A program made the translations under genes and the position numbers. From contig CAKOJN010000003.1 of the NCBI GenBank assembly GCA_934090685.1, positions 106,126 through 170,125 on the forward strand: a stretch of 64,000 bases of DNA, in the 5' to 3' direction. Positions 50,871 through 59,304 of the stretch are shown here, piece by piece; the first letter of the stretch is position 1; each line of letters begins with the position of its first letter. The stretch comes from an uncultured Bacilli bacterium. GTDB taxonomy: Bacteria > Bacillota_I > Bacilli_A > RF39 > UBA660. The notes below the pieces were generated by a model that was not told where the DNA came from, made no database searches, and saw only the letters and a program-made list of their open reading frames with translations.

Positions 50871-51548
50871 ATGGGGCAAAAGGTAAATCCAGTTGGACTT
50901 AGAATAGGTATCAATAAAGACTGGGAAAGTAAATGGTATGCACCAACTAAAGATTTCGCTAAGTATTTAAATGCTGATTTAAAGATTAGAAAGTATTTAG
51001 ATAAAGAATTGAAAGGGTGTTCAGTTGCTTCTATCATAATTGAAAGAAATAATAAAAGAACAAACGTAACTATCAACACATCTAAACCTGGTGTTGTAAT
51101 CGGTAAAGGTGGGGCTGATATTGAAAGACATAAAAAAGCATTACAAAAATTAACTGGAGAAGAAATCTATTTATCAATAGTTGAAGTTAAGAATCCTGAT
51201 TTAAATGCTGCATTAGTAGCTGAATCAATCGCACTTCAAATTCAAAATAGAGCTTCATTCAGAGCTGTTCAAAAAAGAGCAATTAGAAATGCAATGAAAG
51301 CAGGAGCTATTGGTATTAAAGTTGCTGTTTCTGGTAGACTTGGAGGAGCTGAAATGGCTCGTACTGAAGGATATTCAGAAGGAACTGTACCACTACATAC
51401 TTTAAGAGCTGATATTGATTATGCTCATAGAGAAGCTGATACTATCTATGGTAAAATTGGTGTAAAAGTATGGATTTACAAAGGTGAAATACTTCCTGCT
51501 AAAAAGAATAAGGGAGGTAAAAAAGATGTTAATTCCAAAGAGAACTAA
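50871..51548 (+). CDS. rpsC: 30S ribosomal protein S3
   Basis: 225 residues with KH domain (KPGVVIGKGGADIERHKKAL, GxxG loop) and the C-terminal RRIGxxG-like part GAIGIKVAVSGRLGGAEMARTE and VWIYKGEILP. The last 23 bases overlap rplP, so the C-terminal tail KKNKGGKKDVNSKEN is encoded over the rplP ribosome site and start. Confidence 0.97.
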   Translation: MGQKVNPVGLRIGINKDWESKWYAPTKDFAKYLNADLKIRKYLDKELKGCSVASIIIERNNKRTNVTINTSKPGVVIGKGGADIERHKKALQKLTGEEIYLSIVEVKNPDLNAALVAESIALQIQNRASFRAVQKRAIRNAMKAGAIGIKVAVSGRLGGAEMARTEGYSEGTVPLHTLRADIDYAHREADTIYGKIGVKVWIYKGEILPAKKNKGGKKDVNSKEN

Positions 51549-51948
51549 ATATAGAAAACCTCATAGAATAAGTTATGAAGGAAAGGCAAAAGGAAATACT
51601 ACTTTAAGTTATGGTGAGTATGGACTTATGGCTAAAGAAGGAGCTTATATCACTGCTAGACAAATTGAAGCAGCAAGAATCGCAATGACTCGTTATATGA
51701 AGTCATTCAAAAGAGGAAAAGTATTTATTAACATTTTCCCACACTTAGCTAGAACTAAGAAACCTGCTGAAGTTCGTATGGGTAGTGGAAAAGGTAATGT
51801 TGAAGAATGGGCAGCAGTAGTTAAAGAAGGTAAAATCATGTTTGAAATGACTGATGTTACTGAAGAAATTGCTCGTGAAGCATTCAGACTTGCTGGTCAC
51901 AAATTACCTATCAAAACAAAATTTGTAGCAAAGGAAGTGGCTAAATAA
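51526..51948 (+). CDS. rplP: 50S ribosomal protein L16
   Basis: Start at ATG 51526 after AGGGAGG gives 140 residues beginning MLIPKRTKYRKPHR, the usual L16 start; the frame is open upstream but not translated by this reading. GLMAKEGAYITARQIEAARIAMTR and RMGSGKGNVEEWAAVV are conserved. Confidence 0.97.
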   Translation: MLIPKRTKYRKPHRISYEGKAKGNTTLSYGEYGLMAKEGAYITARQIEAARIAMTRYMKSFKRGKVFINIFPHLARTKKPAEVRMGSGKGNVEEWAAVVKEGKIMFEMTDVTEEIAREAFRLAGHKLPIKTKFVAKEVAK

Positions 51949-52154
51949 TGAAAATCGCAGAAATAAGAAAATTAACCACTGAAGATTTAAATAAGAAACT
52001 TGAAGAAAACAAAAAGGAATTATTTAATTTAAAATTCGCTGCTTCTACTGGTAATTTAGAAAAACCTCACAAAATTAAAGAATTAAGACATGAGGTTGCT
52101 AAAATTAAAACTGTTATTAGAGAACGTGAATTAAGTAAGGAGGATAGCAAATAA
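51948..52154 (+). CDS. rpmC: 50S ribosomal protein L29
   Basis: 68 residues: EIRKLTTEDLNKKLEENKKELFNLKFAASTGNLEKPHKIKELRHEVAKIKTVIRE, a two-helix protein at the tunnel exit. Overlaps both neighbours by one base. Confidence 0.96.
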   Translation: MKIAEIRKLTTEDLNKKLEENKKELFNLKFAASTGNLEKPHKIKELRHEVAKIKTVIRERELSKEDSK

Positions 52155-52411
52155 TGGAAAACAAGAAACAAGAATTAGTTGGAAAAGTTGTAAGTGCAAG
52201 TAATGATAAAACTATCACAATTGCAGTTGTTACTTATAAAAAGCATCCACTTTACAAAAAGAATGTAAAAACTACTAAAAAGTATTCAGTACATGATGAG
52301 GATAACAAAGCTAAAGTTGGAGATATCGTTAAAGTTGTCTCTTCTCGCCCTCTATCTAAAACAAAAAGATATGTATTAGATAGTATTGTTGAGGAAGCTG
52401 TTATTCTTTAA
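52154..52411 (+). CDS. rpsQ: 30S ribosomal protein S17
   Basis: 85 residues: LVGKVVSASNDKTITIAVVTYKKHPLYKKNVKTTKKYSVHDEDNKAKVGDIVKVVSSRPLSKTKRYVL, an OB-fold protein that binds 16S rRNA early in assembly. AAGGAGG lies within rpmC. Confidence 0.97.
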   Translation: MENKKQELVGKVVSASNDKTITIAVVTYKKHPLYKKNVKTTKKYSVHDEDNKAKVGDIVKVVSSRPLSKTKRYVLDSIVEEAVIL

Positions 52412-52425
52412 GAAAGGAGAGAGTT

Positions 52426-52794
52426 ATGATACAACCAGAAAGCCGTTTAAAGGTTGCTGACAATTCAGGCGCTCGTGAACTTTTAGTAATCAGAGTACTT
52501 GGTGGAAGCAAAGTTAAAAGTGGTAATATTGGAGATGTTGTTGTTGCTACTGTTAAAAAAGCAATACCAAATTCAAATACTCCAAAAGGAAAAGTAGTAA
52601 AAGCTGTTATAGTAAGAACAGTTCAAGGTGTAAAAAGAGCAGATGGTAGTCATATTAAATTTGACGACAATGCTTGTGTACTAATTAAAGATGATAATAG
52701 TCCTGTAGGAACTCGTGTTCTAGGACCTGTAGCTCGTGAACTTCGTGATAAGAACTATATGAAAATTGTTTCACTAGCTCCAGAAGTATTATAG
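52426..52794 (+). CDS. rplN: 50S ribosomal protein L14
   Basis: 122 residues: MIQPESRLKVADNSGARELLVIRVLGGS, FDDNACVLIKDDNSPVGTRVLGPVARELRDK. Normal length; AAAGGAGAG before ATG. Confidence 0.98.
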   Translation: MIQPESRLKVADNSGARELLVIRVLGGSKVKSGNIGDVVVATVKKAIPNSNTPKGKVVKAVIVRTVQGVKRADGSHIKFDDNACVLIKDDNSPVGTRVLGPVARELRDKNYMKIVSLAPEVL

Positions 52795-52803
52795 GAGGCT
52801 AAC

Positions 52804-53100
52804 ATGAAGATAAAAGTTGGAGATAACGTACGTGTTATTACAGGAAGTAATAAAGGAAAAGAAGGTAAAGTACTTAACGTACTTAGAAAAGATAATAGAG
52901 TAGTTGTTGACGGTGTTAATATCGTTAAAAAACATGTTAAACCAAATCGTACTAACGAATCTGGTGGAATATTAGAAGTAGAAGCTCCTATTCATATTTC
53001 TAACGTTAAAGTATTAACTAAAGAATCTAAAAAAGAAGTAAAAAAGGAAGTTAAAGAAAAAAAGGCTTCTAAGAAAAAAGATGAAAAAGAAAGTAAGTAG
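52804..53100 (+). CDS. rplX: 50S ribosomal protein L24
   Basis: 98 residues. KOW motif NVRVITGSNKGKEGKVLNVL and the GVNIVKKHVKPNRTNESGGILEVEAPIHISNVKVL core. The last ~25 residues are almost only Lys, Glu and Ser (KKEVKKEVKEKKASKKK), a charged tail replacing part of the usual C-terminus. Confidence 0.96.
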   Translation: MKIKVGDNVRVITGSNKGKEGKVLNVLRKDNRVVVDGVNIVKKHVKPNRTNESGGILEVEAPIHISNVKVLTKESKKEVKKEVKEKKASKKKDEKESK

Positions 53101-53107
53101 GTGAATT

Positions 53108-53647
53108 ATGGAAACATTAAAAAAATTATATGAAGAAGAAATAGTTCCAAATTTAACTAAAAAGTTTAACTACACTACTAAAATGCAAGTTCCACGTTTA
53201 GAAAAAATTGTTCTAAATATGGGTGTAGGAGATGCTATTAATGATCAAAAGTTTTTAGATGCTGCTGTTCGTGACTTAGAAGCTATATCTGGTCAAAAGC
53301 CAGTAGTAACTACTGCTAAAAAGTCAATAGCAGGTTTCAAACTTAGAGAAGGAAATAAAATTGGTTGTAAGGTTACTTTAAGAGGAGATAATATGTATAA
53401 CTTCTTAAATAAACTAATTACAATCGCTCTTCCAAGAGTTAGAGACTTTAGAGGTATTTCTAAGAATAGTTTTGATGGAAGAGGTAATTATACTCTTGGT
53501 ATCAAAGAACAATTAGTATTTCCTGAAGTAGAATATGATCAAGTTATTAAGGTTAGAGGTTTAGATATCGTTATGGTAACTACTGCTAATACTAATGAAG
53601 AAGCTCTAGCATTATTAACTGAATTTGGGTTACCTTTTAGAAAGTAG
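53108..53647 (+). CDS. rplE: 50S ribosomal protein L5
   Basis: 179 residues: PRLEKIVLNMGVGDAINDQKFLDAAVRDLEAISGQKPVVTTAKKSIAGFKLREGNKIGCKVTLRG and FDGRGNYTLGIKEQLVFPEV. Binds 5S rRNA with L18. TAGGTGAATT before ATG. Confidence 0.98.
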   Translation: METLKKLYEEEIVPNLTKKFNYTTKMQVPRLEKIVLNMGVGDAINDQKFLDAAVRDLEAISGQKPVVTTAKKSIAGFKLREGNKIGCKVTLRGDNMYNFLNKLITIALPRVRDFRGISKNSFDGRGNYTLGIKEQLVFPEVEYDQVIKVRGLDIVMVTTANTNEEALALLTEFGLPFRK

Positions 53648-53661
53648 GAAAGGAAATATTT

Positions 53662-53847
53662 ATGGCAAAGAAAAGTAAAGTTATAGCTCAACAAAGAGGT
53701 AGTAAATTCTCAACTAGAAATTATTCTAGATGTACTAGATGTGGTCGTCCACATGGTGTATTAAGTAAATTTGGTCTATGCCGTATTTGCTTTAGAGAAT
53801 TAGCATATAAAGGACAAATTCCTGGTGTTAAAAAATCAAGTTGGTAA
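53662..53847 (+). CDS. rpsN: 30S ribosomal protein S14, zinc-binding type
   Basis: 61 residues with CTRCGRPHGVLSKFGLCRICF, the four-Cys zinc site of the short type Z form. Zinc-independent long forms are usually elsewhere and induced by zinc lack. It is followed by an unusually long 148-base gap within the operon. Confidence 0.97.
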   Translation: MAKKSKVIAQQRGSKFSTRNYSRCTRCGRPHGVLSKFGLCRICFRELAYKGQIPGVKKSSW

Positions 53848-53995
53848 TATTATTAATGGATAAAATCCATTAATGTTACTTACTAAGTTGTATATCTTTG
53901 TTAGATATTACATAAAAAATAATTTAAAAATCGCAGGAGTATTCCTGTAAAACCAAACATTAACAGGCGAGTGTTAATAAGAAGGGAGGCCTATA
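53848..53995 (+). promoter_or_regulatory. intercistronic region with four hairpins before rpsH
   Basis: Other gaps in this superoperon are 0-25 bases, this one 148. Four stems follow each other: ATTAATGGAT/ATCCATTAAT (53852-53874, perfect 10 bp), ATATCT/AGATAT (53892-53908), CAGGA/TCCTG (53934-53947), and ATTAAC/GTTAAT enclosing AGGCGAGT (53959-53978). None has a T run, so termination is unlikely. The ribosome site GGGAGG for rpsH lies just after the last stem. A regulatory or processing site is likely. Confidence 0.55.
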
Positions 53996-54391
53996 ATGGT
54001 TAATGACACTATAGCAGATATGCTTACAAGAATTCGTAATGCTAATGCTATGAAGTATAAAACTGTTGAAATACCTGGTACTAAAATGACTCGTGGTATT
54101 GCAGATATTTTAACTAAAGAAGGATTTATAGATGGATATGACACTAATAAATTGGCTGTTGGTGAAATGATCGTTTTAAATCTTAAATATTCAAAAACTA
54201 AAGAAAGAGTAATCACTGGCCTTAAAAGAATTAGTAAACCAGGATTACGTGTATATGCTAAAGCAGATGAAATGCCAAGAGTTCTAAATGGACTTGGAAT
54301 TGCAATTGTTTCAACATCAGAAGGATTAATGACTGATAAAGAAGCAAGAAGCAAAAATCTTGGTGGAGAAGTTTTAGCTTATGTATGGTAG
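53996..54391 (+). CDS. rpsH: 30S ribosomal protein S8
   Basis: 131 residues: VNDTIADMLTRIRNANAMKYKTVEIPGTKM and the C-terminal GLGIAIVSTSEGLMTDKEARSKNLGGEVLAYVW, which binds helix 21 of 16S rRNA. In Escherichia coli S8 represses the spc operon by binding a similar mRNA fold; here a structured gap directly precedes its gene. Confidence 0.98.
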   Translation: MVNDTIADMLTRIRNANAMKYKTVEIPGTKMTRGIADILTKEGFIDGYDTNKLAVGEMIVLNLKYSKTKERVITGLKRISKPGLRVYAKADEMPRVLNGLGIAIVSTSEGLMTDKEARSKNLGGEVLAYVW

Positions 54392-54401
54392 GTGAACAGT
54401 T

Positions 54402-54947
54402 ATGAGTAGAATAGGAAATAGAGTCTTAAATATTCCAGCTGGAGTAGAAGTTACATTAGATGGAAATAAAATTACTACTAAGGGTCCAAAAGGAACTTTA
54501 GAATATACTTTCAGAAATGAAAATGTTGATGTTCAAGTTAATGATGGTAAAGTAACTGTTACTAGAAAAAATGATTTAAAAGTTTCAAAACAATTACATG
54601 GAACTACAAATTCAAATATCAATAACATGATGATTGGTGTAAGTGAAGGATTTAAAAAGGAATTAGAAATTAACGGTGTTGGTTATAGATTCCAACTTCA
54701 AGGAAATAACATTGTTGTTTCTGCTGGATATAGTCACCCAGTAACTGTAGCAATTCCTGAAGGATTAAAAGCTGAAATGCCTGATAAATCACAAACTGAA
54801 TTAATTATCAGTGGATTTGATAAACAAGCTGTTAGTGAATTTGCTGCTAACATTAGAAAAATAAGAAAACCTGAACCATACAAAGGAAAAGGAATTAAAT
54901 ATAAGGATGAACATATTCGTCGTAAAGAAGGAAAGAAAGCTGCATAG
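54402..54947 (+). CDS. rplF: 50S ribosomal protein L6
   Basis: 181 residues: SRIGNRVLNIPAGVEVTLDGNKITTKGPKGTLEYTF and the C-terminal IRKIRKPEPYKGKGIKYKDEHIRRKEGKKA. Two alpha-beta domains, normal length. Confidence 0.98.
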   Translation: MSRIGNRVLNIPAGVEVTLDGNKITTKGPKGTLEYTFRNENVDVQVNDGKVTVTRKNDLKVSKQLHGTTNSNINNMMIGVSEGFKKELEINGVGYRFQLQGNNIVVSAGYSHPVTVAIPEGLKAEMPDKSQTELIISGFDKQAVSEFAANIRKIRKPEPYKGKGIKYKDEHIRRKEGKKAA

Positions 54948-54960
54948 GAGGTAAGAAAGA

Positions 54961-55314
54961 ATGATAAAAAAAGAATCAAAAAATTTAATGAGAATTAAAA
55001 GACATAGAAAAATTAGACAAAATTTATCTGGTACTGAAACTGCTCCTAGACTATGTGTATTCAGAAGTAATTCTGCTATATATGCACAAATTATTGATGA
55101 CACTAAGGGTGTAACATTAGTTAGCTCTTCTTCTTTAGAACTAAAAATTAAAAATAATAATCTTGAAGCAGCAGCAGCTGTTGGAAAAGATATAGCAGAA
55201 AAAGCTAAAAAAGCTAAGATCAAAACTGCTGTATTTGATCGTGGCGGATACATTTATCACGGACGTGTAAAAGCATTAGCTGAAGCAGCTCGTGAAAATG
55301 GACTAGAATTCTAG
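54961..55314 (+). CDS. rplR: 50S ribosomal protein L18
   Basis: 117 residues: KRHRKIRQNLSGTETAPRLCVFRSNSAIYAQIIDDTKGVTLVSSSS and FDRGGYIYHGRVKALAEAARENGLEF. Binds 5S rRNA. Confidence 0.97.
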   Translation: MIKKESKNLMRIKRHRKIRQNLSGTETAPRLCVFRSNSAIYAQIIDDTKGVTLVSSSSLELKIKNNNLEAAAAVGKDIAEKAKKAKIKTAVFDRGGYIYHGRVKALAEAARENGLEF

Positions 55315-55325
55315 GGAGGAATAAA

Positions 55326-55835
55326 ATGAACGGTAGAAGAACTGATAGAGAAAAAAAGTTATATGAAGATAAAATAATTTCTATTGGAAAAGTTACTAAG
55401 GTTACTCAAGGTGGTAGAAATTTTAGATTTTCAGCAACTGTAGCTGTTGGTGACAGAAAAGGAAAAGTAGGAATTGGAACTGGTAAAAGTAAAGAAATTC
55501 CTGTTGCTGTTAGTAAAGCAATCAAAGAAGCTGAAAAGAATCTAGTACATGTTAACTTAGTAGACGGTAGAACAATCTCTCATGAAGTAACTGGTGTATG
55601 TGGCGCTGCAAAAGTTCTAATTAGACCTGCTAAAGCTGGTCGTGGAATTATTGCTGGTGGAGCTGCAAGAATTGTTCTTGAACTTGCTGGTGTTAAAGAT
55701 GTTGTTTCTAAATCATTAGGAAGTAATACACAAATAAACACTGCAAAAGCTACAATTAAAGCTTTAGAAGCTCAAAGAACAATTGAACATGTTGCTAGTC
55801 TTCGTGGAAAAACTGTTGAGGAGGTTTTAAAATAA
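55326..55835 (+). CDS. rpsE: 30S ribosomal protein S5
   Basis: 169 residues: DKIISIGKVTKVTQGGRNFRFSATVAVGDRKGKVGIGTGKSKEIPVAVSKAIKEAEKN and the GGAARIVLELAGVKDVVSKSLGS part. The stop overlaps the rplO start by one base, so rpmD (L30), which normally lies here, is absent. Confidence 0.98.
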   Translation: MNGRRTDREKKLYEDKIISIGKVTKVTQGGRNFRFSATVAVGDRKGKVGIGTGKSKEIPVAVSKAIKEAEKNLVHVNLVDGRTISHEVTGVCGAAKVLIRPAKAGRGIIAGGAARIVLELAGVKDVVSKSLGSNTQINTAKATIKALEAQRTIEHVASLRGKTVEEVLK

Positions 55836-56278
55836 TGAAATTACATGAATTAAATAAAGCTTTTGGATCAACTCACAGAAGAAAAGTTGTTGGACGTGGA
55901 CCAGGTAGTGGACATGGTAAAACATCTGGACGTGGAGAAAAAGGACAAAAGGCAAGAAGTGGTGGAGGAGTACATCCATGGTTTGAGGGTGGACAAACAC
56001 CATTATATAAAAGACTTCCAAGACGTGGATTTAGCAATGCAAGATTTGCTAGAAAATATGCAATAATTAATGTATCTGATTTAAATAGATTTAAAGATGG
56101 AGATGTTATTACTCCAGAATTACTAAAAGAATCAGGATTAGTTAAAAAAGAGTTATGCGGAATCAAAGTCTTAGGTAATGGTAAATTAGAAAAGAAATTA
56201 ACTGTAAAAGCTAATGTATTTACTAATAGTGCTATTACTAAAATAGAAGAAATGGGTGGAATTACGGAGGTGATTTAA
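55835..56278 (+). CDS. rplO: 50S ribosomal protein L15
   Basis: 147 residues: MKLHELNKAFGSTHRRKVVGRGPGSGHGKTSGRGEKGQKARSGG and FEGGQTPLYKRLPRRGFSN, the long N-terminal rRNA-binding extension, then a globular end. GAGGAGG precedes ATG inside rpsE. Confidence 0.97.
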   Translation: MKLHELNKAFGSTHRRKVVGRGPGSGHGKTSGRGEKGQKARSGGGVHPWFEGGQTPLYKRLPRRGFSNARFARKYAIINVSDLNRFKDGDVITPELLKESGLVKKELCGIKVLGNGKLEKKLTVKANVFTNSAITKIEEMGGITEVI

Positions 56279-56279
56279 T

Positions 56280-57533
56280 ATGTTTGCTACTTTTAAGCAA
56301 ATATTTAGAGCTTCAAATAAAGATTTGAGAGCTAGAGTATTATTCACCTTAGGTGTTCTATTCATATTCGCTCTAGGTAACTCAATTACAATTCCTGGTA
56401 TGAATGTCATAACAGGAGATATAGGGTTCTTAGAATTATTTAATGCAATGAGCGGTGGTGGTTTAAAACAATTCTCAATCTTTGCATTAGGTGTTATGCC
56501 TTATATTACTGCATCAATTATAATGCAGATATTACAAATGGATATTATTCCATATTTCAAAGAACTAAAAGAAATGGGTGAAGAAGGAAGAAGAAAGATA
56601 AGCAAAATCACAAGATATGCTGGTCTTGCAATAGCTTTCGTTCAAGGATTCTTTTATCCAATGATGTTCTTAGGTAAAACTCAAGCGCCTATAGAGTACT
56701 TTAGAATAGCAATTATATTAACTGCTGGTACAGCATTCTTATTATGGTTAGGAGATCAAATAACAAATAAAGGAATTGGTAATGGTGTTTCATTATTAAT
56801 TATGGCTGGTATCGTTAATACTATGCCAAATATGTTTGTTACAGCATTTAACTCATTAATACCAGAAGCAAGTAATGCTTTGATAGGTTGGGTTTCATTC
56901 GGATTATTTATATTATTATATTTAATCATAATAGTTGGAGTTATTTGGGTTGAACAAGCTCAAAGAAGAATTCCAATTCAATATTCAAATAGAAGTGCAT
57001 CATCATATGGTGCTCAACAATCATTCTTACCATTTAAACTTAATTCAGCAAATGTAATGCCTGTTATCATAGCAAGTGTTATTATGGGATTACCTGCTAT
57101 ATTAAAATATTTTGTTAAAAATGAATCAGCACTAGCTTTCTTGAATAATTATTTATCAACATCTAAGCCAGTTGGATTTATAATATACATTTTATTAATA
57201 ATAGTATTTACATTTATTTATACTTTCTTAATGATTAATCCAGAAGAATTAAGTAAAAATCTAAATAAGAATGGTGGTTACATTCCTGGTATTAGACCGG
57301 GCAGTGAAACTAAAAAATATATAACAAAAGTTCTTGGTAGAATTACATTTATGGGAGCAATGGCTATTGCGTTAATAGCTGCATTACCAACAATATTTAC
57401 AGAACTAACAGGACTTCCTGATACTGTTAAATTAGGTGGTACATCTATTTTAATTGCTGTAGGTGTAGTTCTTGAAACATATAAACAACTTGAAAGTTCA
57501 GTGGCATCAAGAAATTATAATAATAGGAGATAA
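56280..57533 (+). CDS. secY: preprotein translocase subunit SecY
   Basis: A 417-residue ten-helix channel protein, slightly shorter than Bacillus SecY. Motifs: LFIFALGNSITIPGMN, FALGVMPYITASIIMQIL, the cytoplasmic loops EQAQRRIPIQYSNR and NLNKNGGYIPGIRPGSETKKYI that bind SecA and ribosomes. Pairs with the SecA encoded earlier in this window. AGGTGA lies before ATG. Confidence 0.98.
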   Translation: MFATFKQIFRASNKDLRARVLFTLGVLFIFALGNSITIPGMNVITGDIGFLELFNAMSGGGLKQFSIFALGVMPYITASIIMQILQMDIIPYFKELKEMGEEGRRKISKITRYAGLAIAFVQGFFYPMMFLGKTQAPIEYFRIAIILTAGTAFLLWLGDQITNKGIGNGVSLLIMAGIVNTMPNMFVTAFNSLIPEASNALIGWVSFGLFILLYLIIIVGVIWVEQAQRRIPIQYSNRSASSYGAQQSFLPFKLNSANVMPVIIASVIMGLPAILKYFVKNESALAFLNNYLSTSKPVGFIIYILLIIVFTFIYTFLMINPEELSKNLNKNGGYIPGIRPGSETKKYITKVLGRITFMGAMAIALIAALPTIFTELTGLPDTVKLGGTSILIAVGVVLETYKQLESSVASRNYNNRR

Positions 57534-57539
57534 TTATTT

Positions 57540-58196
57540 ATGAATTTAATTTTAATTGCACCACCTGCTGCTGGTAAAGGTACATTTGCATCAATGATGC
57601 ATGAGAAATATGGATATGTTTGTATTTCTGCAGGTGAACTTTTAAGAGGAGTTGATCCTAACACTGAGTTAGGTCGTCAAATAAGAGAGATACAATCAAG
57701 AAGAGAACTTGTAAGTGATGTTATCACTAATCAACTTATGAAAGAAAGATTAATGAAAGATGACATTAAAAAAGGTTTTATACTTGATGGTTATCCAAGA
57801 CATATGCCACAAGTAACTGCTATAAACGAAATTTGTGATGAACTTTCTCTTCACATTGACTATGCAGTTTTACTAAACGTGGATTATGAAACAGCATTAA
57901 AAAGAACATTAGGTCGTCAAATATGCCCTAAGTGCAAAAAAACATATAATAAATTAACTGGAGTAAATGCTCCTAAAGTTGACAATATGTGCGATGATTG
58001 TAATGTTGAATTAACTACAAGAAACGATGATAACGAAGAGACATTCAAAAAAGGATACTCAAGTTATGAAAAAAATTGTGCGCCTGTAATTGAATATTAT
58101 AGAGAATCTGGTAAACTAATTGAGTTAGACGCAACTGGTTCTGCCGAAAATACATTTGCACAATTTGAGAAAGAAGTAAGTAAAAGAAATGATTAG
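57540..58196 (+). CDS. adk: adenylate kinase with zinc-finger LID and altered P-loop
   Basis: 218 residues. It interconverts ATP, AMP and ADP. The LID has a four-Cys zinc site (ICPKCKKTYN and MCDDC), usual in Gram-positive Adk. AMP-site GYPRHMPQ and ISAGELLR are standard. The P-loop reads LIAPPAAGKGTFA where G-x-P-G-x-G-K-G-T is expected: both the first and the fourth positions are Ala. GK-GT is kept. Overlaps map by 8 bases. Confidence 0.95.
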   Translation: MNLILIAPPAAGKGTFASMMHEKYGYVCISAGELLRGVDPNTELGRQIREIQSRRELVSDVITNQLMKERLMKDDIKKGFILDGYPRHMPQVTAINEICDELSLHIDYAVLLNVDYETALKRTLGRQICPKCKKTYNKLTGVNAPKVDNMCDDCNVELTTRNDDNEETFKKGYSSYEKNCAPVIEYYRESGKLIELDATGSAENTFAQFEKEVSKRND

Positions 58197-58938
58197 TATT
58201 AAAAACGAACAAGAAATAGATTTAATGAGAAAATCTGGTAGAATAACTTATGAAGTATTAATGAATTTAAAGGATATTATTAAACCAGGTATGACTACAA
58301 AAGAAATTGATAAATATGTTTATAATTACATAACAAGTCATGATGCAACACCATCTTTTCTTGGATACGAAGGGTTCCCTGCATCAGCATGTGTTAGTAT
58401 AAATGATATGGTAGTGCACGGAATCCCAGATAATACTAAACTTAAAGATGGCGACATAGTAACTGTAGATGTAGGATCTATATATAAAGGATATCATTCT
58501 GATTCAGCATATACGTATCTAGTAGGTAATGTTGATAAGAAAACTAAGAAATTAGTTGAGAATACTCAAAAAGCTTTATATGAAGGAATTAAGGTTGTTA
58601 AAGAAGGAATTAAACTAAATGACGTTTGTTCTGCAATTGGAAAGGTTGCTAAAGATAATGGATATGGGGTATTTACTTGTCTTACAGGACATGGTGTAGG
58701 AAAAAATCTTCATGAAGATCCATATATTCCTAATCTTAGTAATCATGAAAGTGAAGGAATAATTCTTAAAAGTGGAATGACTTTAGCAATAGAACCAATG
58801 TTTAGTTTGGGAACAAAGGAAGTGTGGTTACTAGATGACGACTGGGGAATTGTTACTCGAGATGGTAGTAACTCAGCACACTTTGAACATACAATTCTTG
58901 TAACTAAAGATGGTTATGAGATATTAACAGGAGAGTGA
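58189..58938 (+). CDS. map: type I methionine aminopeptidase
   Basis: 249 residues; removes the first Met. Metal ligands are in VDVGSIYKGYHSDSAYTY (two Asp), LTGHGVGKNLHEDP (His), TLAIEPMF (Glu) and SNSAHFEHTILVT (Glu). PSFLGYEGFPASACVSINDMVVHGIP is the substrate pocket with the conserved His. Coupled to adk as in Bacillus. Confidence 0.97.
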   Translation: MISIKNEQEIDLMRKSGRITYEVLMNLKDIIKPGMTTKEIDKYVYNYITSHDATPSFLGYEGFPASACVSINDMVVHGIPDNTKLKDGDIVTVDVGSIYKGYHSDSAYTYLVGNVDKKTKKLVENTQKALYEGIKVVKEGIKLNDVCSAIGKVAKDNGYGVFTCLTGHGVGKNLHEDPYIPNLSNHESEGIILKSGMTLAIEPMFSLGTKEVWLLDDDWGIVTRDGSNSAHFEHTILVTKDGYEILTGE

Positions 58939-58942
58939 AAAC

Positions 58943-59164
58943 ATGGCCAAAGATAAAGACGGTTATATTGAACTTGAAGGAAAGGTACAAGAAATTTTAC
59001 CTGGAGGAGACTTTAAAGTAAAATTAGATAATGGGCATATAGTAGAGGCTCGCGTTTCTGGAAAAATGCGTTTAAACATGATTCGTATTTACCCAGGTGA
59101 TACTGTGCTTATGGAAGTACCTATTTGCGATTTAACACGCGGGCGTATAATTTATAGAAAGTAA
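58943..59164 (+). CDS. infA: translation initiation factor IF-1
   Basis: 73 residues, a single S1/OB domain: IELEGKVQEILPGGDFKVKLDNGHIVEARVSGKMRLNMIRIYPGDTVLMEVPICDLTRGRIIYR. Occupies the ribosomal A site during initiation. Starts 4 bases after the map stop. Confidence 0.97.
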   Translation: MAKDKDGYIELEGKVQEILPGGDFKVKLDNGHIVEARVSGKMRLNMIRIYPGDTVLMEVPICDLTRGRIIYRK

Positions 59165-59177
59165 TGGAGGGATTAAA

Positions 59178-59291
59178 GTGAAAGTAAGACCATCAGTAAA
59201 AAAGATTTGCGATAAATGCAAAATTATTAAAAGAAACGGAAAAGTTTGGGTAATTTGTGAAAATCCTAAACATAAACAAAGACAAGGCTAA
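59178..59291 (+). CDS. rpmJ: 50S ribosomal protein L36
   Basis: A 37-residue gene starting with GTG 59178 after ATGGAGGG. It reads KVRPSVKKICDKCKIIKRNG followed by KVWVICENPKHKQRQG; the zinc site C-x2-C...C...H is complete. It is too short for most ORF cut-offs but its place between infA and rpsM is conserved. Confidence 0.97.
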   Translation: MKVRPSVKKICDKCKIIKRNGKVWVICENPKHKQRQG

Positions 59292-59304
59292 GTAGGAGGA
59301 AAAT

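Noticed and set aside
55863..56066. A 67-residue frame inside rplO
   Set aside because: It is the alternate frame of the conserved L15 sequence, with no ribosome site.
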